Assembly (NCBI RefSeq): GCF_037975245.1
Contig: NC_092572.1
Span: 12,870,769-12,934,768 of the forward strand
DNA length: 64,000 bases
Reading direction: 5' to 3'
DNA from: Apostichopus japonicus
Taxonomy: Eukaryota > Echinodermata > Holothuroidea > Aspidochirotida > Stichopodidae
This document shows, in pieces, positions 36,351 to 47,799 of the stretch. The notes beneath the pieces were generated by a model. It had not been told where the DNA came from and did no database searches. It saw only the letters and a list, made by a program, of their open reading frames with translations. Every line of letters begins with the position of its first letter. Position 1 is the stretch's first letter. The position numbers and the translations under genes are program-made.

Positions 36351-37734
36351 ATTTTGGCTTTTGAAAATTGTTTTGACTTGGTCTTAGTTGTGTATAAATG
36401 TTATTTGGGGGGGGGGGGTGAATGTCATTGTTACTGAAAATGTTGGAAACGTGTCAGTCATTGGCATTTATTTTTTGTGTTTTTTTTTGTCTCACCCATG
36501 TTGGAGACGTGGCGTTTTTTTGTGTGTTTTTTTATTGTCTCACCCATGTACAGTAGTATAGTGAATCCTGTATTTTTTTTTCAAAATGAATTATCTTGGT
36601 AATGCTTTGGTATTTTAGAGCCTTTGAACTTAGGCTGGTATATAATTACTTGCTCCCAGTCAGTTCGATAACAGAGCCCCCCTGCTTAGAATGGCATGTA
36701 ATACCAGCTGCTTCAACTTAACACTTAACCTATCTGGCAATTATAACAAAAATGTTTGAAATCCATCGACCGAATAGGTCCGGAACTAGATCTTGCGGCT
36801 GATCTACCAAAGGTAGTTTGGCAAGCAATAGAGAGAGAGTTAGAGAGCTATGGAAGCATAGCTTCTTGGAGGCCCCCATTGGTGCAAGCTGCCTCTATCA
36901 AAGCTGGTCAGAGTTAAGGCTTGGATAGTGATCTGGGCAGGGTCTGGACACAGATTTCTTGTTTGAGACGGGTCTTCCAATGAAAATGTCAGAAACCTGC
37001 AACGCTATTTAAATGTAGAGAATTTTTAATTGATATTGAAAGAGATGTCCTGGCTACTTTAACAACAATGTCAGTGTCACCCAGACTAAGGGAGCATAGA
37101 GAATGGATAGGGTCGTCCCCCCCCCCCTCCACCTTGTTTTATAGCTATGCATGGTATCGCAGCATAAATGGACCTTGTCGTTTTGGTCTGTCAGTGTACA
37201 CTTTCATGATACTTAAGTTCTAGCAAGATATTTCTGTGCGTTCTACACGGGCAGTTTATTTGACAAATCTGTGATAATCATTCTCACAACTCTTCGTATT
37301 AAACCATGCGATTCTTCTTCACGCTGTGGTACAGCTAAAATTTAGTCACCACCTGCCGTTAACTCTCACCCTTCGGATCTAACCCAAAAAGTTTGCTAAC
37401 AAAAAACATGGGGTTTAGCACTGAGTCTTGCTTTAAGAAGAGGGGAACTATATTATTTATTTACCCTATATATAAAGCAATATACAATGTAAGAAGTACA
37501 GCTCTCTCATACACAGGACACGTAGTATTGTTGCTGTCATTTCCGCAAGCTGGATAGAGTAGGATAACATTGACAAAAGAGGATTTGTACATGTATCACA
37601 CATCCAATAGTGCTCAAATATTGACCTGTCACCTAGTTGGGACAGTTTGTTTGTTATGCTCTCTCATGTCCAACTTCAAAGCATTCATGCTGACAATACT
37701 GAACAGTATAAAAGCCAAGTAAGCTGTCAGATTA

Positions 37735-38372
37735 TAAAAGGTTAGGAACTGTTCATACTGTCAGTACGAGTGCTTTGAAGCATGATATGGGATGACAGTA
37801 TAGAGTGGTATTAGCAATTAGAATCAGATCAATGTTAGGAACTGTTCATACTGTCAGTATGAGTGCTTTGAAGCATGATATGATAGACAGTATAGACTGG
37901 TATTAGCATTAGAATCAGATAAAGGTTAGGAACTGTTCATACTGTCAGTACGAATGCTTTGATGCATGATATGAGAGGACAGTATAGACTGGTATTAGCA
38001 TTAGAATCAGATAAAGGTTAGGAACTGTTCATACTGTCAGTACGAATGCTTTGATGCATGATATGAGAGGACAGTATAGCATGGTATTAGCATAAGAATC
38101 AGATAAAGGGTAGGAACTGTTCATACTGTCAGTATGAGTGCTTTGAAGCATGATATGGGATGACAGTATAGAGTGGTATTAGCAATTAGAATCAGATCAA
38201 TGTTAGGAACTGTTCATACTGTCAGTATGAGTGCTTTGAAGCATGATATGATAGACAGTATAGACTGGTATTAGCATTAGAATCAGATAAAGGTTAGGAA
38301 CTGTTCATACTATCAGTATGAGTGCTTTGAAGCATGATATGGGAGGACAGTATAGAGTGGTATTAGTATCAA
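37735..38372. repeat. 92-bp satellite with four-unit higher-order repeat
   Basis: Seven units start at about 37741, 37834, 37925, 38017, 38110, 38202 and 38293 (spacing 91-93 bp). Each has 'aggaactgttcatactgtca', 'gcatgatatg', 'gacagtatag' and 'tggtattagca'. Units 1 and 2 match units 5 and 6 more closely than their neighbours: unit 1 and 5 share 'gggatgacagtatagagtgg', and 2 and 6 share 'gatagacagtatagactgg'. This gives a higher-order period near 369 bp. Confidence 0.9.
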
Positions 38373-40317
38373 GAAAACTCTCCAACCTGGCTGTGATATG
38401 GAATGTTTGGCTGTGAATATTCATAAGTTGTGACCTGCCCTGATTTCTGATTGCATAACATGTGTATTAACACCTTCATACTTAGCCTAACCCATTAGAG
38501 GAAATGTTTTGTCTAGTATGCATAGTGATGAAAAGACCCTTCTTTGAAATGCTGAATAATGTTTTCATTAGCTTAGCATGTAATTCATGCCAAACCCCAC
38601 ACTAACAGGGCTTTATCTGATGAAACATGTAATATAGAAACAAGAACTTGTATTTCTGCTATTAATAACCCAATAAAGTAGCTATTGCAGCAGAATTGCA
38701 TCATAAATGATGAATTTTAGGTGCACTTAGTTAATGAATATGCATTAATTGGTACTAGCTGGTGATGAGGTAATGTGGTTAGCAAGATAAAATAAAAAAA
38801 GAAATAACAGCCATTTTCGAGTGTGATTTTGGAAATCAAAACCAGCCCAATTGTCACATTATATTCACGTCAAATGAAAAACAGAGAATTGGATTCACGA
38901 TAGAAATTTTTTTCCCTTTCTGTCGGAAAAAATTAATTTATTGTTCATTTTTTTTCGTATTTGGACAATAGGAATCTTAGATGCCAAATAAATGTAGCTT
39001 GATGTTGCATCACTGCTAGATAATCTATTACATTGGGATAATTGTTTGGAAGGAATTGAAGTTTTTTTGATATTTAATTCATGGCTTATACACTCCAAAA
39101 TATACCTCAATAAAGACACAGCCAAATTGGCAAGTCTAGTAGGCAATATGCCAATGCATTTTAAGTGGAAAAGATAACCAATTTTATTGCGTTTCAATTT
39201 TTTTTTTTAAAGAACACCTCATTAGTATTTTGTCTATTTGCCATAGACTTATGTTTTAATTTGTTTGATGTTGTAATTGTGTCTGAATTCTTTGTCTGTT
39301 ACAGTCAATCTTCTTTGTTACAGTGATACTTTCAGTTTTGTTGTAGAGCATATGTTGCAGTGGACTATATTAGTCTAGATATACCATCAAGTTTTGCAGT
39401 CAGCTAAAATTACATGAAATTGATACGGAACAGAAGGGCATAAAAAGAATGAAAATATTGACTAGAAAATAGAATTAGAAATCTAGGATGACGAAACAAA
39501 AACAAAACCAAAAAAAATCCATGTTGGTGGATGAATGTTGTTCAATTGGAATAGAAAAAAACTAACATGAAACCTTGAAACATGAAACCACTAACATGAA
39601 ACGGAGATTCATAGAAGAATTTTAGTTTTGAGGTTTTTGAAATTACAATGGAATAATGGGATATGGTTACCACAGGTATGCAGAGCAAAGTTCACATAAT
39701 ATGGCAAAGATATTTGACAAAACTGTAGTATGTCTAAATTTCAAATTTTATGATCAATGCAGTAGTTGACACTGAAGTATTAAACAGGTTTTGAGCAATG
39801 CTTCTAGTTTTATTTTTGTAGTTAAAACTTCCAAAATGTTTAAAACATTGTCAGCGTTTATTTGCTGTATTGTAAAACAAAACGTGAACGTCTATGAAAG
39901 TGTCATGAGAGTCAAATTTGGTAGTAACAAAAACGAAAAAAAAAAAAAGGAAGGCAAGTGAAAAGGAAAAGTGTATTTTGTGATCTCTTGGTTTTGCACA
40001 TATGGCCCATTATGGAGACTTTGGATTTAAATGTTTGCCCTTGTCGTACCCTGTTTCACACGAGAGATACACGCTGTGTATGCTTCACGTAACACTTTTA
40101 CATCATTACGTTAGATCCGCAAGAATTATCTTTTGTAGTCGGGTCGTGTCGCACGATTCATCGGTTTTCTGTAATCGTAAAACTTGCTGGTAGTTTACAA
40201 TCTATTTATAGTAAAGGCCAGTTGGGAGACCCGAGTAACGGGATGCCTTGAAGTATTATTTTTAGGGAATTACTTGACATCGATCCTTACCTTTTGGTTT
40301 TTATTTCTTTCTTGCAG

Positions 40318-40425
40318 TACGATGAACACGGTCCATTCGATAGCCTGGAAGAGCTGGAGAAGAAACCAGCACATCTAGCGGTCTTCTTGCACTATTTAAT
40401 ATCCAATAGTGACCCTTCTAGTATG
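40318..40425 (+). CDS. ARHGEF11/12: RhoGEF exon: RGS-like domain, helices 1-3
   Basis: 108 bp, 36 codons, acceptor 'ttctttcttgcag', donor 'gtgagt', phase 0 both ends. It encodes DEHGPFDSLEELEKKPAHLA, VFLHYLISNSD and PSSM. The PAHLAVFLHY motif is nearly invariant in ARHGEF11/12 (PAHLAVFLHHVVSQFDP type) and marks the start of the RGS-like (LH) domain that binds activated G-alpha-12/13. Vertebrate proteins have 'hGPFdsLeqi' just before it, as here. This is the strongest identification in the window. Confidence 0.95.
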
Positions 40426-41261
40426 GTGAGTCTGGATTGGGTTGTACTTTATCACAGAGGTCAAAGGGCAAAGGTACATGCCCTTGATATCGAAAGTGCG
40501 TACTGTGAGGACGTACTGTGGATGGACCCAGGCTAAACATTATCCGAGCCCGACTTGAATAGTGACCAGTCCTTGTTAAAGCTTACATGCAAAGTTATTT
40601 TGCTGTGATTAGTAACATTTGTTAAAATTCAGCAGATGTAGATGAGGACTGGGACCTAGGGTTTATGAAAGTTGTCAAGACCCATAGTCATACATCTGCC
40701 ATCTCCCACCCCCTCGGCATATGGAACAATTTTCTAGCACACACAAATACTGTGTTCTGAATAGTGACCAGTACTAATTGTTAAAGCTAATACTTGCAAA
40801 GTTATTTTGCTATGATTAGTAACATTTGTTATAATTTGGTAGGTGTAGATGAGGACTGGCACACACCGCTGATTGCCAATGGTCAAGTTTGACCAAGTTG
40901 GTCAAGTTGAGGTAGCTAAAGTTCAGTTGGGCATGGGGTGTGGGCCAGCTTGATATGTCATCAACCAGTCTTATATTGCACTCAATAATGCATTATGAAT
41001 ATTAGAGAGAGGTGGAGAGAGAAGAAAAGATTTTTTTTTAAATGCATCTCAAATATGGATCAGATGCAACTGCGAAAATGCAGAAAGGTTAAAAAAATTT
41101 GAATCAAGTGAGAAAATAAAATCAACCTTGATATCTTGGTATGTAGCATATTTTTATTTCTATCATGGCATAGTTTCTATTTATTTCCTTATTGTTGCTT
41201 GTTCTATCAATTTTCCCATCTTTCATCTTTATTGCTATCACTTTCTCTTCTTGAATCGCAG
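40426..41261 (+). other. Intron with ~200-bp tandem duplication
   Basis: 836 bp, phase 0. A ~100-bp block ('tgaatagtgaccagt', 'gcaaagttattttgct', 'gattagtaacatttgtta', 'tgtagatgaggactgg') occurs at about 40555-40655 and 40758-40862, 203 bp apart. Confidence 0.75.
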
Positions 41262-41360
41262 TTCTTCTACCTCGTCACGGAGGACTACAAGGCTGGGAGT
41301 CTTAAAGAAATGAAGAAGTGGAGTTATGAAATTTTTTCGTCATTCATCGCCGAAAACGCC
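41262..41360 (+). CDS. ARHGEF11/12: RhoGEF exon: RGS-like domain, middle helices
   Basis: 99 bp, 33 codons, acceptor 'ttgaatcgcag', donor 'gtaagg', phase 0 both ends. It encodes FFYLVTEDYKAGSLKEMKKW then SYEIFSSFIAENA. It aligns with the vertebrate segment LCYLYSDLYKHTNSKETRR..FLEFHQFFLDRSA: FYL, a Lys/Ser turn, a charged helix, and a Phe-rich helix before the next exon. A decayed copy of the last two thirds lies 179 bp downstream (41493-41655). Confidence 0.93.
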
Positions 41361-41492
41361 GTAAGGCTCGACTTTAGCTTTTTGGGTGCAAAATATGAAC
41401 GATAATAGGGTGTATCGAGCGGGTTAAAATACTGTTTGAGTTTGAAGCATTTCTGAAGCTTTTTCAATTCAATTTGGAATAAAAACAAGGTT

Positions 41493-41655
41493 ACAAGTGG
41501 AGCTATGAAATATTGTCGTCATTCATCGCTGAAAAGACTGTTAGCCTAGACTTACGATTTTGTACGCAAATATGAACAATAGTGGTATATATCGATCGGG
41601 TAGAAATGCTTTTGCAGTGTGAAGCCTTTCTGAAGCTTTTTCAACTCAATTATGT
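41493..41655 (+). pseudogene. Partial duplicate of RGS exon and its downstream intron
   Basis: This segment repeats 41314-41478 at an offset of 177-179 bp. It retains the frame KWSYEILSSFIAEKT (Phe to Leu, Asn to Lys and Ala to Thr compared with the true exon). The matching intron sequence follows, including 'ctgaagctttttcaa'. The first half of the exon is absent, no acceptor with a pyrimidine tract precedes it, and the donor has changed from gtaagg to gttagc. It is most likely a broken tandem duplicate, not an alternative exon. Confidence 0.8.
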
Positions 41656-41764
41656 AAATTTAAACAAATGCAACAATAACAATTTATTAAAGATATCTTA
41701 AAAGTGAAAAGGAAGGGGAATAAACAAAAGTAAAGAAGTGAAAACAACAAAACAACTGTTTGAT

Positions 41765-42145
41765 ACAACAAGAATGTATCTTACCATTAGCCTTGCCTAA
41801 TACAACTTTGTATAGCTTTTGGAGTAAGAGGACTAGTGTATGGAAAATACACAGAAATTGTCCTCCTAAGTACCAACAAGCAATACATAGGGTAACACTG
41901 TCAGGGAGATATTTTGTCACCAATGTAGTATTGTGTAACAGCAATTGTTTTTACACTGAACAGCAGTGTTGCCTGTATAATACAACTTTATACAGCTTTC
42001 AGTATATGAGGACTTGTATATTGGAAATACACAGAAATTGTCCTCCTAGGTACCACCAACCAAGCAATACATAAGGTTACACTTTCAGGGAGATTTTGTG
42101 TCACCAATGAAGTATTGTGTTACAGCAATTGTCTTTACACTGAAA
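41765..42145. repeat. ~185-bp tandem duplication
   Basis: Two copies share 'aatacaactttgtatagctt', 'ggaaaatacacagaaattgt', 'cctcctaagtacca', 'gcaatacataggg' and 'cagcaattgtttttacactg'. The copies run from about 41783 and 41969. Divergence is roughly 10 percent by eye. Confidence 0.85.
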
Positions 42146-42418
42146 TTCCCATTCTTTTTAAGGATTAGTGGAGCCAAATATGCCCCTATGGCAAGCAGTG
42201 TCCGATATCATGTGAATCTGACAGTAGGAGCCGGGAGGGAGGGTCCCCGGAGGGGTGGGAGAGGGGTGTGAACCAAAATGAACTCATTTATAGCAGTCTG
42301 TTTAAGGCAGTAGTAGTTATTTCTGAAAGGGAATTCTATTTCATGTGAAATATCAATATACATTCAGCAGATAAAATCAACTTTTATAATTCTGTTTTTT
42401 TTTCTCCCTTTTTTTCAG

Positions 42419-42464
42419 CCAATGCGAGTAGAAGGCATTACCAAGGCTACTGCGGAAAATATAG
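42419..42464 (+). CDS. ARHGEF11/12: RhoGEF exon: RGS-like domain, short
   Basis: 46 bp, acceptor 'ctttttttcag' with a long pyrimidine tract, donor 'gtgagt', phase 0 in and phase 1 out. It encodes PMRVEGITKATAENI, aligning with the vertebrate LKVSVPDEMSADLEKR segment: a V...I core pattern and a helix ending in charged residues. The join to the next exon restores Glu (G+AG). Confidence 0.88.
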
Positions 42465-43090
42465 GTGAGTTTTATGAGTAGGATAAAATCCTAGCTAACT
42501 GCTATTTCCTTGTCCGTCACTCCCCTCCTCCTTCCCCCTCCTCCTTCCCCCTCCTCCTCCACCCTCTCCCCCTCCACCCTCTCCCCCTCCCCCTCCTCTT
42601 GTAGAAGAGCTATCTAGTGAGAGCATGATAGTCAAGAATTAGTAATAAGTTTTAATATAAGTGACTTTTTCTTAATTACACAGCTAGAATTAAGATGGGT
42701 ACGATGAGCGTGCCCCCCCCCCCCTCCCCAAAAATGTTGCAAGTACATGAGTGAATTTGTTTCTATGTTTGTATTTGATGGTTAGTTTGATTGTATTTAG
42801 GACCGAATCATGTTGACGTTGTGTGTAATGCAAGGTTTATGAGCTTAATATACAGATATGAGTGCAAGAGAATTGGACGGTCTACAAAAGTCTGCTTGCA
42901 AATTCTCAATTTTGAAAGGAAAAAAGAAAAGTCATCGAAGAGCTGACTTCAAGTTTGAATGTTGAAAGGAAGAACAGACAGAAAGAGGCATTCTGGGATT
43001 GCTTGAAATGGAGAGTTAAATGCGCTCTACACACATGTATTTTGCTTTAATTTAATATATCTTTTGATTTGATTTGATTCCCTCGATCAG
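42465..43090 (+). other. Intron with CT-rich tract and C-run
   Basis: 626 bp, phase 1. A (CTCCTCCC)-type tract at 42515-42600 and a C-run at 42713-42725 are the only notable features. Confidence 0.8.
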
Positions 43091-43325
43091 AGGCCGACAT
43101 GTCCGCTTCAAACTTGACAGATGAGAAGATGAAGCAGTTGTTTGTGGCCGCACAGAGCCAGGCAGTCCAGGAGGTGTTGGACCTTCTAGCAGAATTCAGG
43201 AGAAATAGATCTTTGGGACTCGGGTCCATCTTTGGCGACCAGTGGGTCCAAGAGAGTATGGAGAGGCACCAAGAAATTGGAATAGTAGAACAGCTTCTGA
43301 TGCCCCATCTCACTAGGATAATGAA
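43091..43325 (+). CDS. ARHGEF11/12: RhoGEF exon: RGS-like domain, C-terminal helices
   Basis: 235 bp, acceptor 'cctcgatcag', donor 'gtaagt', phase 1 in and phase 2 out. It encodes EADMSASNLTDEKMKQLFVA, AQSQAVQEVLDLLAEFRRNR and SLGLGSIFG, then a helix with EIGIVEQLLMPHL. FRRNRSLGLGS corresponds to the FRQKRSMGLTLAE motif of vertebrate ARHGEF11/12, and EVQRHLEDFRQKR to EVLDLLAEFRRNR. The helical segments close the RGS-like fold and pack on G-alpha. It is among the best-conserved exons. Confidence 0.93.
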
Positions 43326-44646
43326 GTAAGTAGATAGGAATAAATTCATGTGACGTTTTGGATAATGCTTAATGCTCTCTCCCCATCATTTCCTTCCCCC
43401 CCCCCTCTCCTCAAATAGCTCTTCAACTCAATAAGTGATTTAGAACAAGGCTGCTTATGATCTCATACAACTAGGCGTATTGACGGGCAATGAAGCATTC
43501 GCTTGAGGTTATTTATGTGGCAACTGGTGTAAGTAATGTACCAACTCTGGGTCAAAACATTTCGTCGATAGTCTCAGAAGTTCGGACAGGCAACTGCGCT
43601 TCTCAAACAGCTTTAATATGATCTACTCTGCTGAAACCCCAACCTGCACTCCCCCCCCCCAAACAAAAAGAGAAATAAAGAAAGAATTAAACAAGTTGAA
43701 TCTGTGGGTGATTTGAAGTAAGAAAGGAATTAATTCATGTGACGTTTGTGAAAATGCTTATGAAATGAATAATTGTGGTTGGGGGAGGTGGGGTGCGGGG
43801 AAGGACAGAAGACAGATCTCTACATTAAAGCAACTCGATACCGTTAAAGCGCTCACAAGATCTGGGCAACCGGCTGGTCGAGGTTGCACCTGTGCAATTA
43901 AAAGAAAAACATGTTATATAAAACATAAGGGTAAAGGTACATAAAGCTGTGAATTTGACTCTAAACCACAGATATGTGTCATAAGATCTCTTCTTTAAGA
44001 CTTAGGAACAGACTTGTATCTGCATGTAGCGATCGGCACGTGGTACCGACACTCTACTGCTGGTAACAGAAGGCCCAGCGAAAGCTTCAAAACAATTCAA
44101 ATAACAGCGCTATGTTTCAAAAATACTCTATACCCTTTAAAAACCTTTATTTCTATTTTTAATTAAATAATATTATATTTTAATGATTCAGTTTAGAGTA
44201 GAAATATTGTATTCAGTCATGCTAACCATTGGCCATTAAGTTTTTGTGGACAGCCAGGCATGATTCATGCAGTGATACAAAACAGTCTCACAAACAACAG
44301 TTGATGTAGTTCAGGTATTTTAGTTAAGTAATAATAATAATAAATTTATTCTTATATAGTGCTTTACATCAAAGAATGATTTCAAAGCACTTCACAATGT
44401 GGCATACAATAATACAATTTAAAATTATTACAGCTTAAAATAAAAAGTTCTCAGGCATATAAGCTAAAGATGATGGTTGGTATTTCGTTCCCATTCGACA
44501 GTTGTTTAACTCTTTTTTAATGGGTGTACGTCTCCTTTAAGGGGTGTTTGAGGGAGATTCCCTTCATAGGCATATATTTTTTGGACATACAGTAAATCAG
44601 ACTTTGGTTGGAATTTTTGTATCGATCCTGTTTTTCTCCCGTCCAG
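43326..44646 (+). other. Intron with segment duplicated beyond the next exon
   Basis: 1.3 kb, phase 2. The part 43395-43720 is repeated in the next intron at 45748-46080. Later there is an (AAT)n plus 'tatatagtgctttacat' tail (44329-44400), an element end related to that at 6420. Confidence 0.75.
43395..43720. repeat. Intronic duplicate, copy A
   Basis: It contains 'caaatagctcttcaactcaa', 'gatttagaacaaggctgct', 'catacaactaggcgtattg', 'ttcggacaggcaactgcgct' and 'gaatctgtgggtgatttgaa', in the same order and orientation as copy B. It includes a C-run (43653). Confidence 0.85.
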
Positions 44647-44803
44647 TATCAAGAACCCAGAGGACAGGAATAGTGCCTTGGCCTCTGCCCTCAGTACCTT
44701 CTTGAGACGGTCAGGGGTCAAAGTTCAAGGAAACTCTTCCCTGGAAAGGTGTCCCAGCTTTGCCAACAAAGACAAGAAGACTCGGGGAAAGCCATCCAAA
44801 AAG
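44647..44803 (+). CDS. ARHGEF11/12: RhoGEF exon: end of RGS-like domain and basic linker
   Basis: 157 bp, acceptor 'tctcccgtccag', donor 'gtaatt', phase 2 in and phase 0 out. The join gives Asn and then IKNPEDRNSALASALSTFLR, RSGVKVQG, and a basic Ser-rich tail ending KKTRGKPSKK. STFLRRSGVKV aligns with the vertebrate YMKHLGVKVKEPR end of the RGS-like domain. The polybasic KDKKTRGKPSKK resembles the polylysine stretch (FLPKIKQSMKKDKEG) that follows it in mammals. Confidence 0.9.
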
Positions 44804-45747
44804 GTAATTTGAAACTTTAATGCAACGCAGGTCGTCGGATGTTCAGCGAAGAGAGAGACAGAAAAAGAAAAAAAAGGGAGAGTAAAAAAAAAATAGTTCA
44901 TGAAACATTTTGGGAAGCAACATTTCATTCAAATTTTAGTTTAAACTGCCATCATCAATCATCGTAATGCCTAAGAAAATTAAGCAAAATGTGCACCACG
45001 AAGAAGTTGCCTCCCTCACAAAAAATGCCGGGAAATTTACTCGAAAATTAGAAGAGCATAGAACGAGAGAAAATATAATTTTTAAGGAACCGCATTTTTT
45101 GGGCGAATTATGAAGTAGACAAAACAGTAAAAGAGCTTCTGCTTCCACCAGCTTCATCACGTGTTTGATGCCTTCGGATTATGTCTTATATAAAATGAAA
45201 AGAAGATGTCGTTTGTACAAAATCATGTCTGTCTGTCTGTTGTGATTACACCCAAAGACCCTGTAACACGTCGAAAGACCTCATTTCACAACCCTACTTT
45301 TGGCACGGTCTGAGTGATGCCTTTGGCTGATGAATTTGCAATGTAAATCTGTTGCTGCCAGTAGCACGAATAGGAATGCAACGGAAAAAAATCAATCCGC
45401 TTTTTTTCGTTTGATGAACTCTCAATAAGGAGAGTCCGAGCCTTAGTACAAGCCTGGTGTTCATTGAGCATTAACGCACGGAAAGGATCTTGTGTGCACC
45501 AGCGGATGGTCTGTCTAACCGGTGGGTTCACTAACTAAAATAAAGTAAACTGTGGACATATAATCTTAATTTACTCTACTTGGAATGTGTCTTTCCATAT
45601 TCCGATAATTCTCTGTGACCCGTCGAGACACCTTTGTTGCACTCTTATTATCGCCTTTGAAATTGTCAACCTGTCAGCACAACCTCTCACTACTCCCTCA
45701 AATGTTACAGGCCAACTCTGGTCCCCAACCTCTTGCCCTGTTTCCTC

Positions 45748-46080
45748 CCCCCCCCCCCCATTCCTCAATCTATCAAATAGCTCTTCAGCTCAAAAGTGAT
45801 TTAGAACAAGGCTGCTAACGGTCCTCATACAACTAGGCGTATTGAGGCGCAATGAAGCATACCCTTGAGGTTATTTATGTGGCAGCTGGTTTAAGTTATG
45901 TACCAGCACTGGGTCAAACCTATTGTTGATAGTTTCAGAATTTCGGACAGGCAACTGCGCTTCTCAAACAGCATTAATATGATCTACATTGCTGAAACCC
46001 CAACCCGCACTCCCCCCCCCCCTAAACAAAAGGAGAAAGAAAGATAGAAAAAAAATTGAATCTGTGGGTGATTTGAACGG
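45748..46080. repeat. Intronic duplicate, copy B
   Basis: Diverged copy of 43395-43720 in direct orientation, about 2.35 kb downstream and on the other side of exon 44647-44803. It shares 'gatttagaacaaggctgct', 'catacaactaggcgtattg' and 'ttcggacaggcaactgcgct', and ends in a C-run at 46010. Confidence 0.85.
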
Positions 46081-47799
46081 AGGGTTAAATATAATCATAA
46101 TGAAGCAACTACATAGTTATAAAAAGCATCTAACTACAGAAGATCCATCAGCCAATCTTAATTTGTAAGAATAAAAAGATGCAAAAACTTTTGGCACCGA
46201 CGATTGAGAACATTTATCTTCTGAGCAAACTGACGTCTAAGGGGTATATGACTTATAGAACTCCATGATACAGTCTACTATCACAAGTAGGAGACCCTGA
46301 AATGCTACCTTAGAAAGTTTCAACATATCTGGGTACAAGTGAATTATAAACTAAAGCAAGATATAAAAAACAAGTCAACACTTTAAAAATGGGTGCTCTC
46401 GAGAGTTGTCAGAGAGGACGATGTCATATCGGTCCTAATGTGCGTGATCTGTACCTTTTAACGATCCCTCCAAATTAAATTACTAAACACGATCCAGTGA
46501 GATCGCCCTACAAACTGCGAACAGGCCTGAGGGACTTGCAGACTGATGTGCAGGGTGATTGACTAGTTCGAAGGTTCACTTGTGTGCAGTTTCAAGTAAC
46601 TAAAGAACATGCAATTATAGAAAACACAAGTTATGGTGCTTGAAATAGTTAGTTAGCTGGGTCTAAAACTTGGAAAATATGTTTCAAAAGATCTCTTCTT
46701 CAATAATTACAAACTTGTATATACTATAATGTACCGTAACAACATAGACTGCAGCTTGCCAATTTTTGCGGTGTTAAAGGAAGTAACATTTTCATTAGCG
46801 GATAGAGAGAAAACAATGAAAATATTTAACAAAAATTTCAAGTGAATCCCATTTTTGACAATCTTTGAAATTGCTTCTTTATCAACCCATCTGTGTCCTA
46901 ATATTTGTTTGTCTTTTATATATGCATGGTATGCTTGTAGCGGTGGTATTAACATTCTTTGGGTTTGGAATTAATCTACTCAATTTTGATGAGAGCATAA
47001 GGCCAAAGGCCAATAATGAGAAATTGGGCTTTGAAAACAGTAGGCTGAATCCCCCATCTTAAATTTTTATTTTAAATATCCTTACTTAGAATTAAATAAT
47101 TCTGTCTTGAATCTTCTGTACTTTGCTTCAAGTTTGAAGAGAATTTGGCCGTCCTTTTACTTAAACTTTTATCAATTTTTTTTTTGACACTTAAAGTGCA
47201 GTGAACTTTTAGACCAGGAAGAAAATCCAAAGTTATCCCGAGTCACTTTGTGATTTTATATCATGTGTGTCTCACTTTTGTTGTCAACTTGTCCAAGCAC
47301 CCTGTGTGGCCATGCATGCATACTAAATCAGTACCATAGTTCAGTTGTTAATAGTTTCCTTGGTGTGGGAGGAAGGCGGTGGGGGGGGGGGGGTGGGGGG
47401 AAGAGGCAGGGGTGGATCTGAGTTTAGATGAAAAATGTACAATGAGTTTAGAGATTTATTTCTTGTAATAGCTAGAAATCTTTAAAAACATTGGTACCTC
47501 TGCATGACAGTACAAAATATATTGTGGAACATTGTTATCCCTTTCTGCCCTGTAGAGCTTAATTTGTTTGTAATGGTGTTTCTTGTTGTTGCTATAACTC
47601 ACGTACCACAAATCCTATATTTTGAGCCATCTTTTTGTGTCCTATTCTCCCACGGTCTTAAGTACTAAGTAACTCTATTTTTGTCATGTCTTTTGAAACA
47701 ATTCATTCCAGGTGTCTTTAATATGTTTTATGATCTGTTGTTTAGCGATATACTAGTCTATGGTCTGGTTATTTTGTAGGCCTGTCTTCAGTCAGTCCT

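Larger units (their letters stand above)
41361..42418 (+). other. Intron with exon remnant and 185-bp tandem duplication
   Basis: 1058 bp, phase 0. It holds the duplicate of the preceding exon's 3' part, a two-copy 185-bp repeat, a short G-rich segment (42225-42270) and a strong pyrimidine tract before the next acceptor. Confidence 0.75.
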
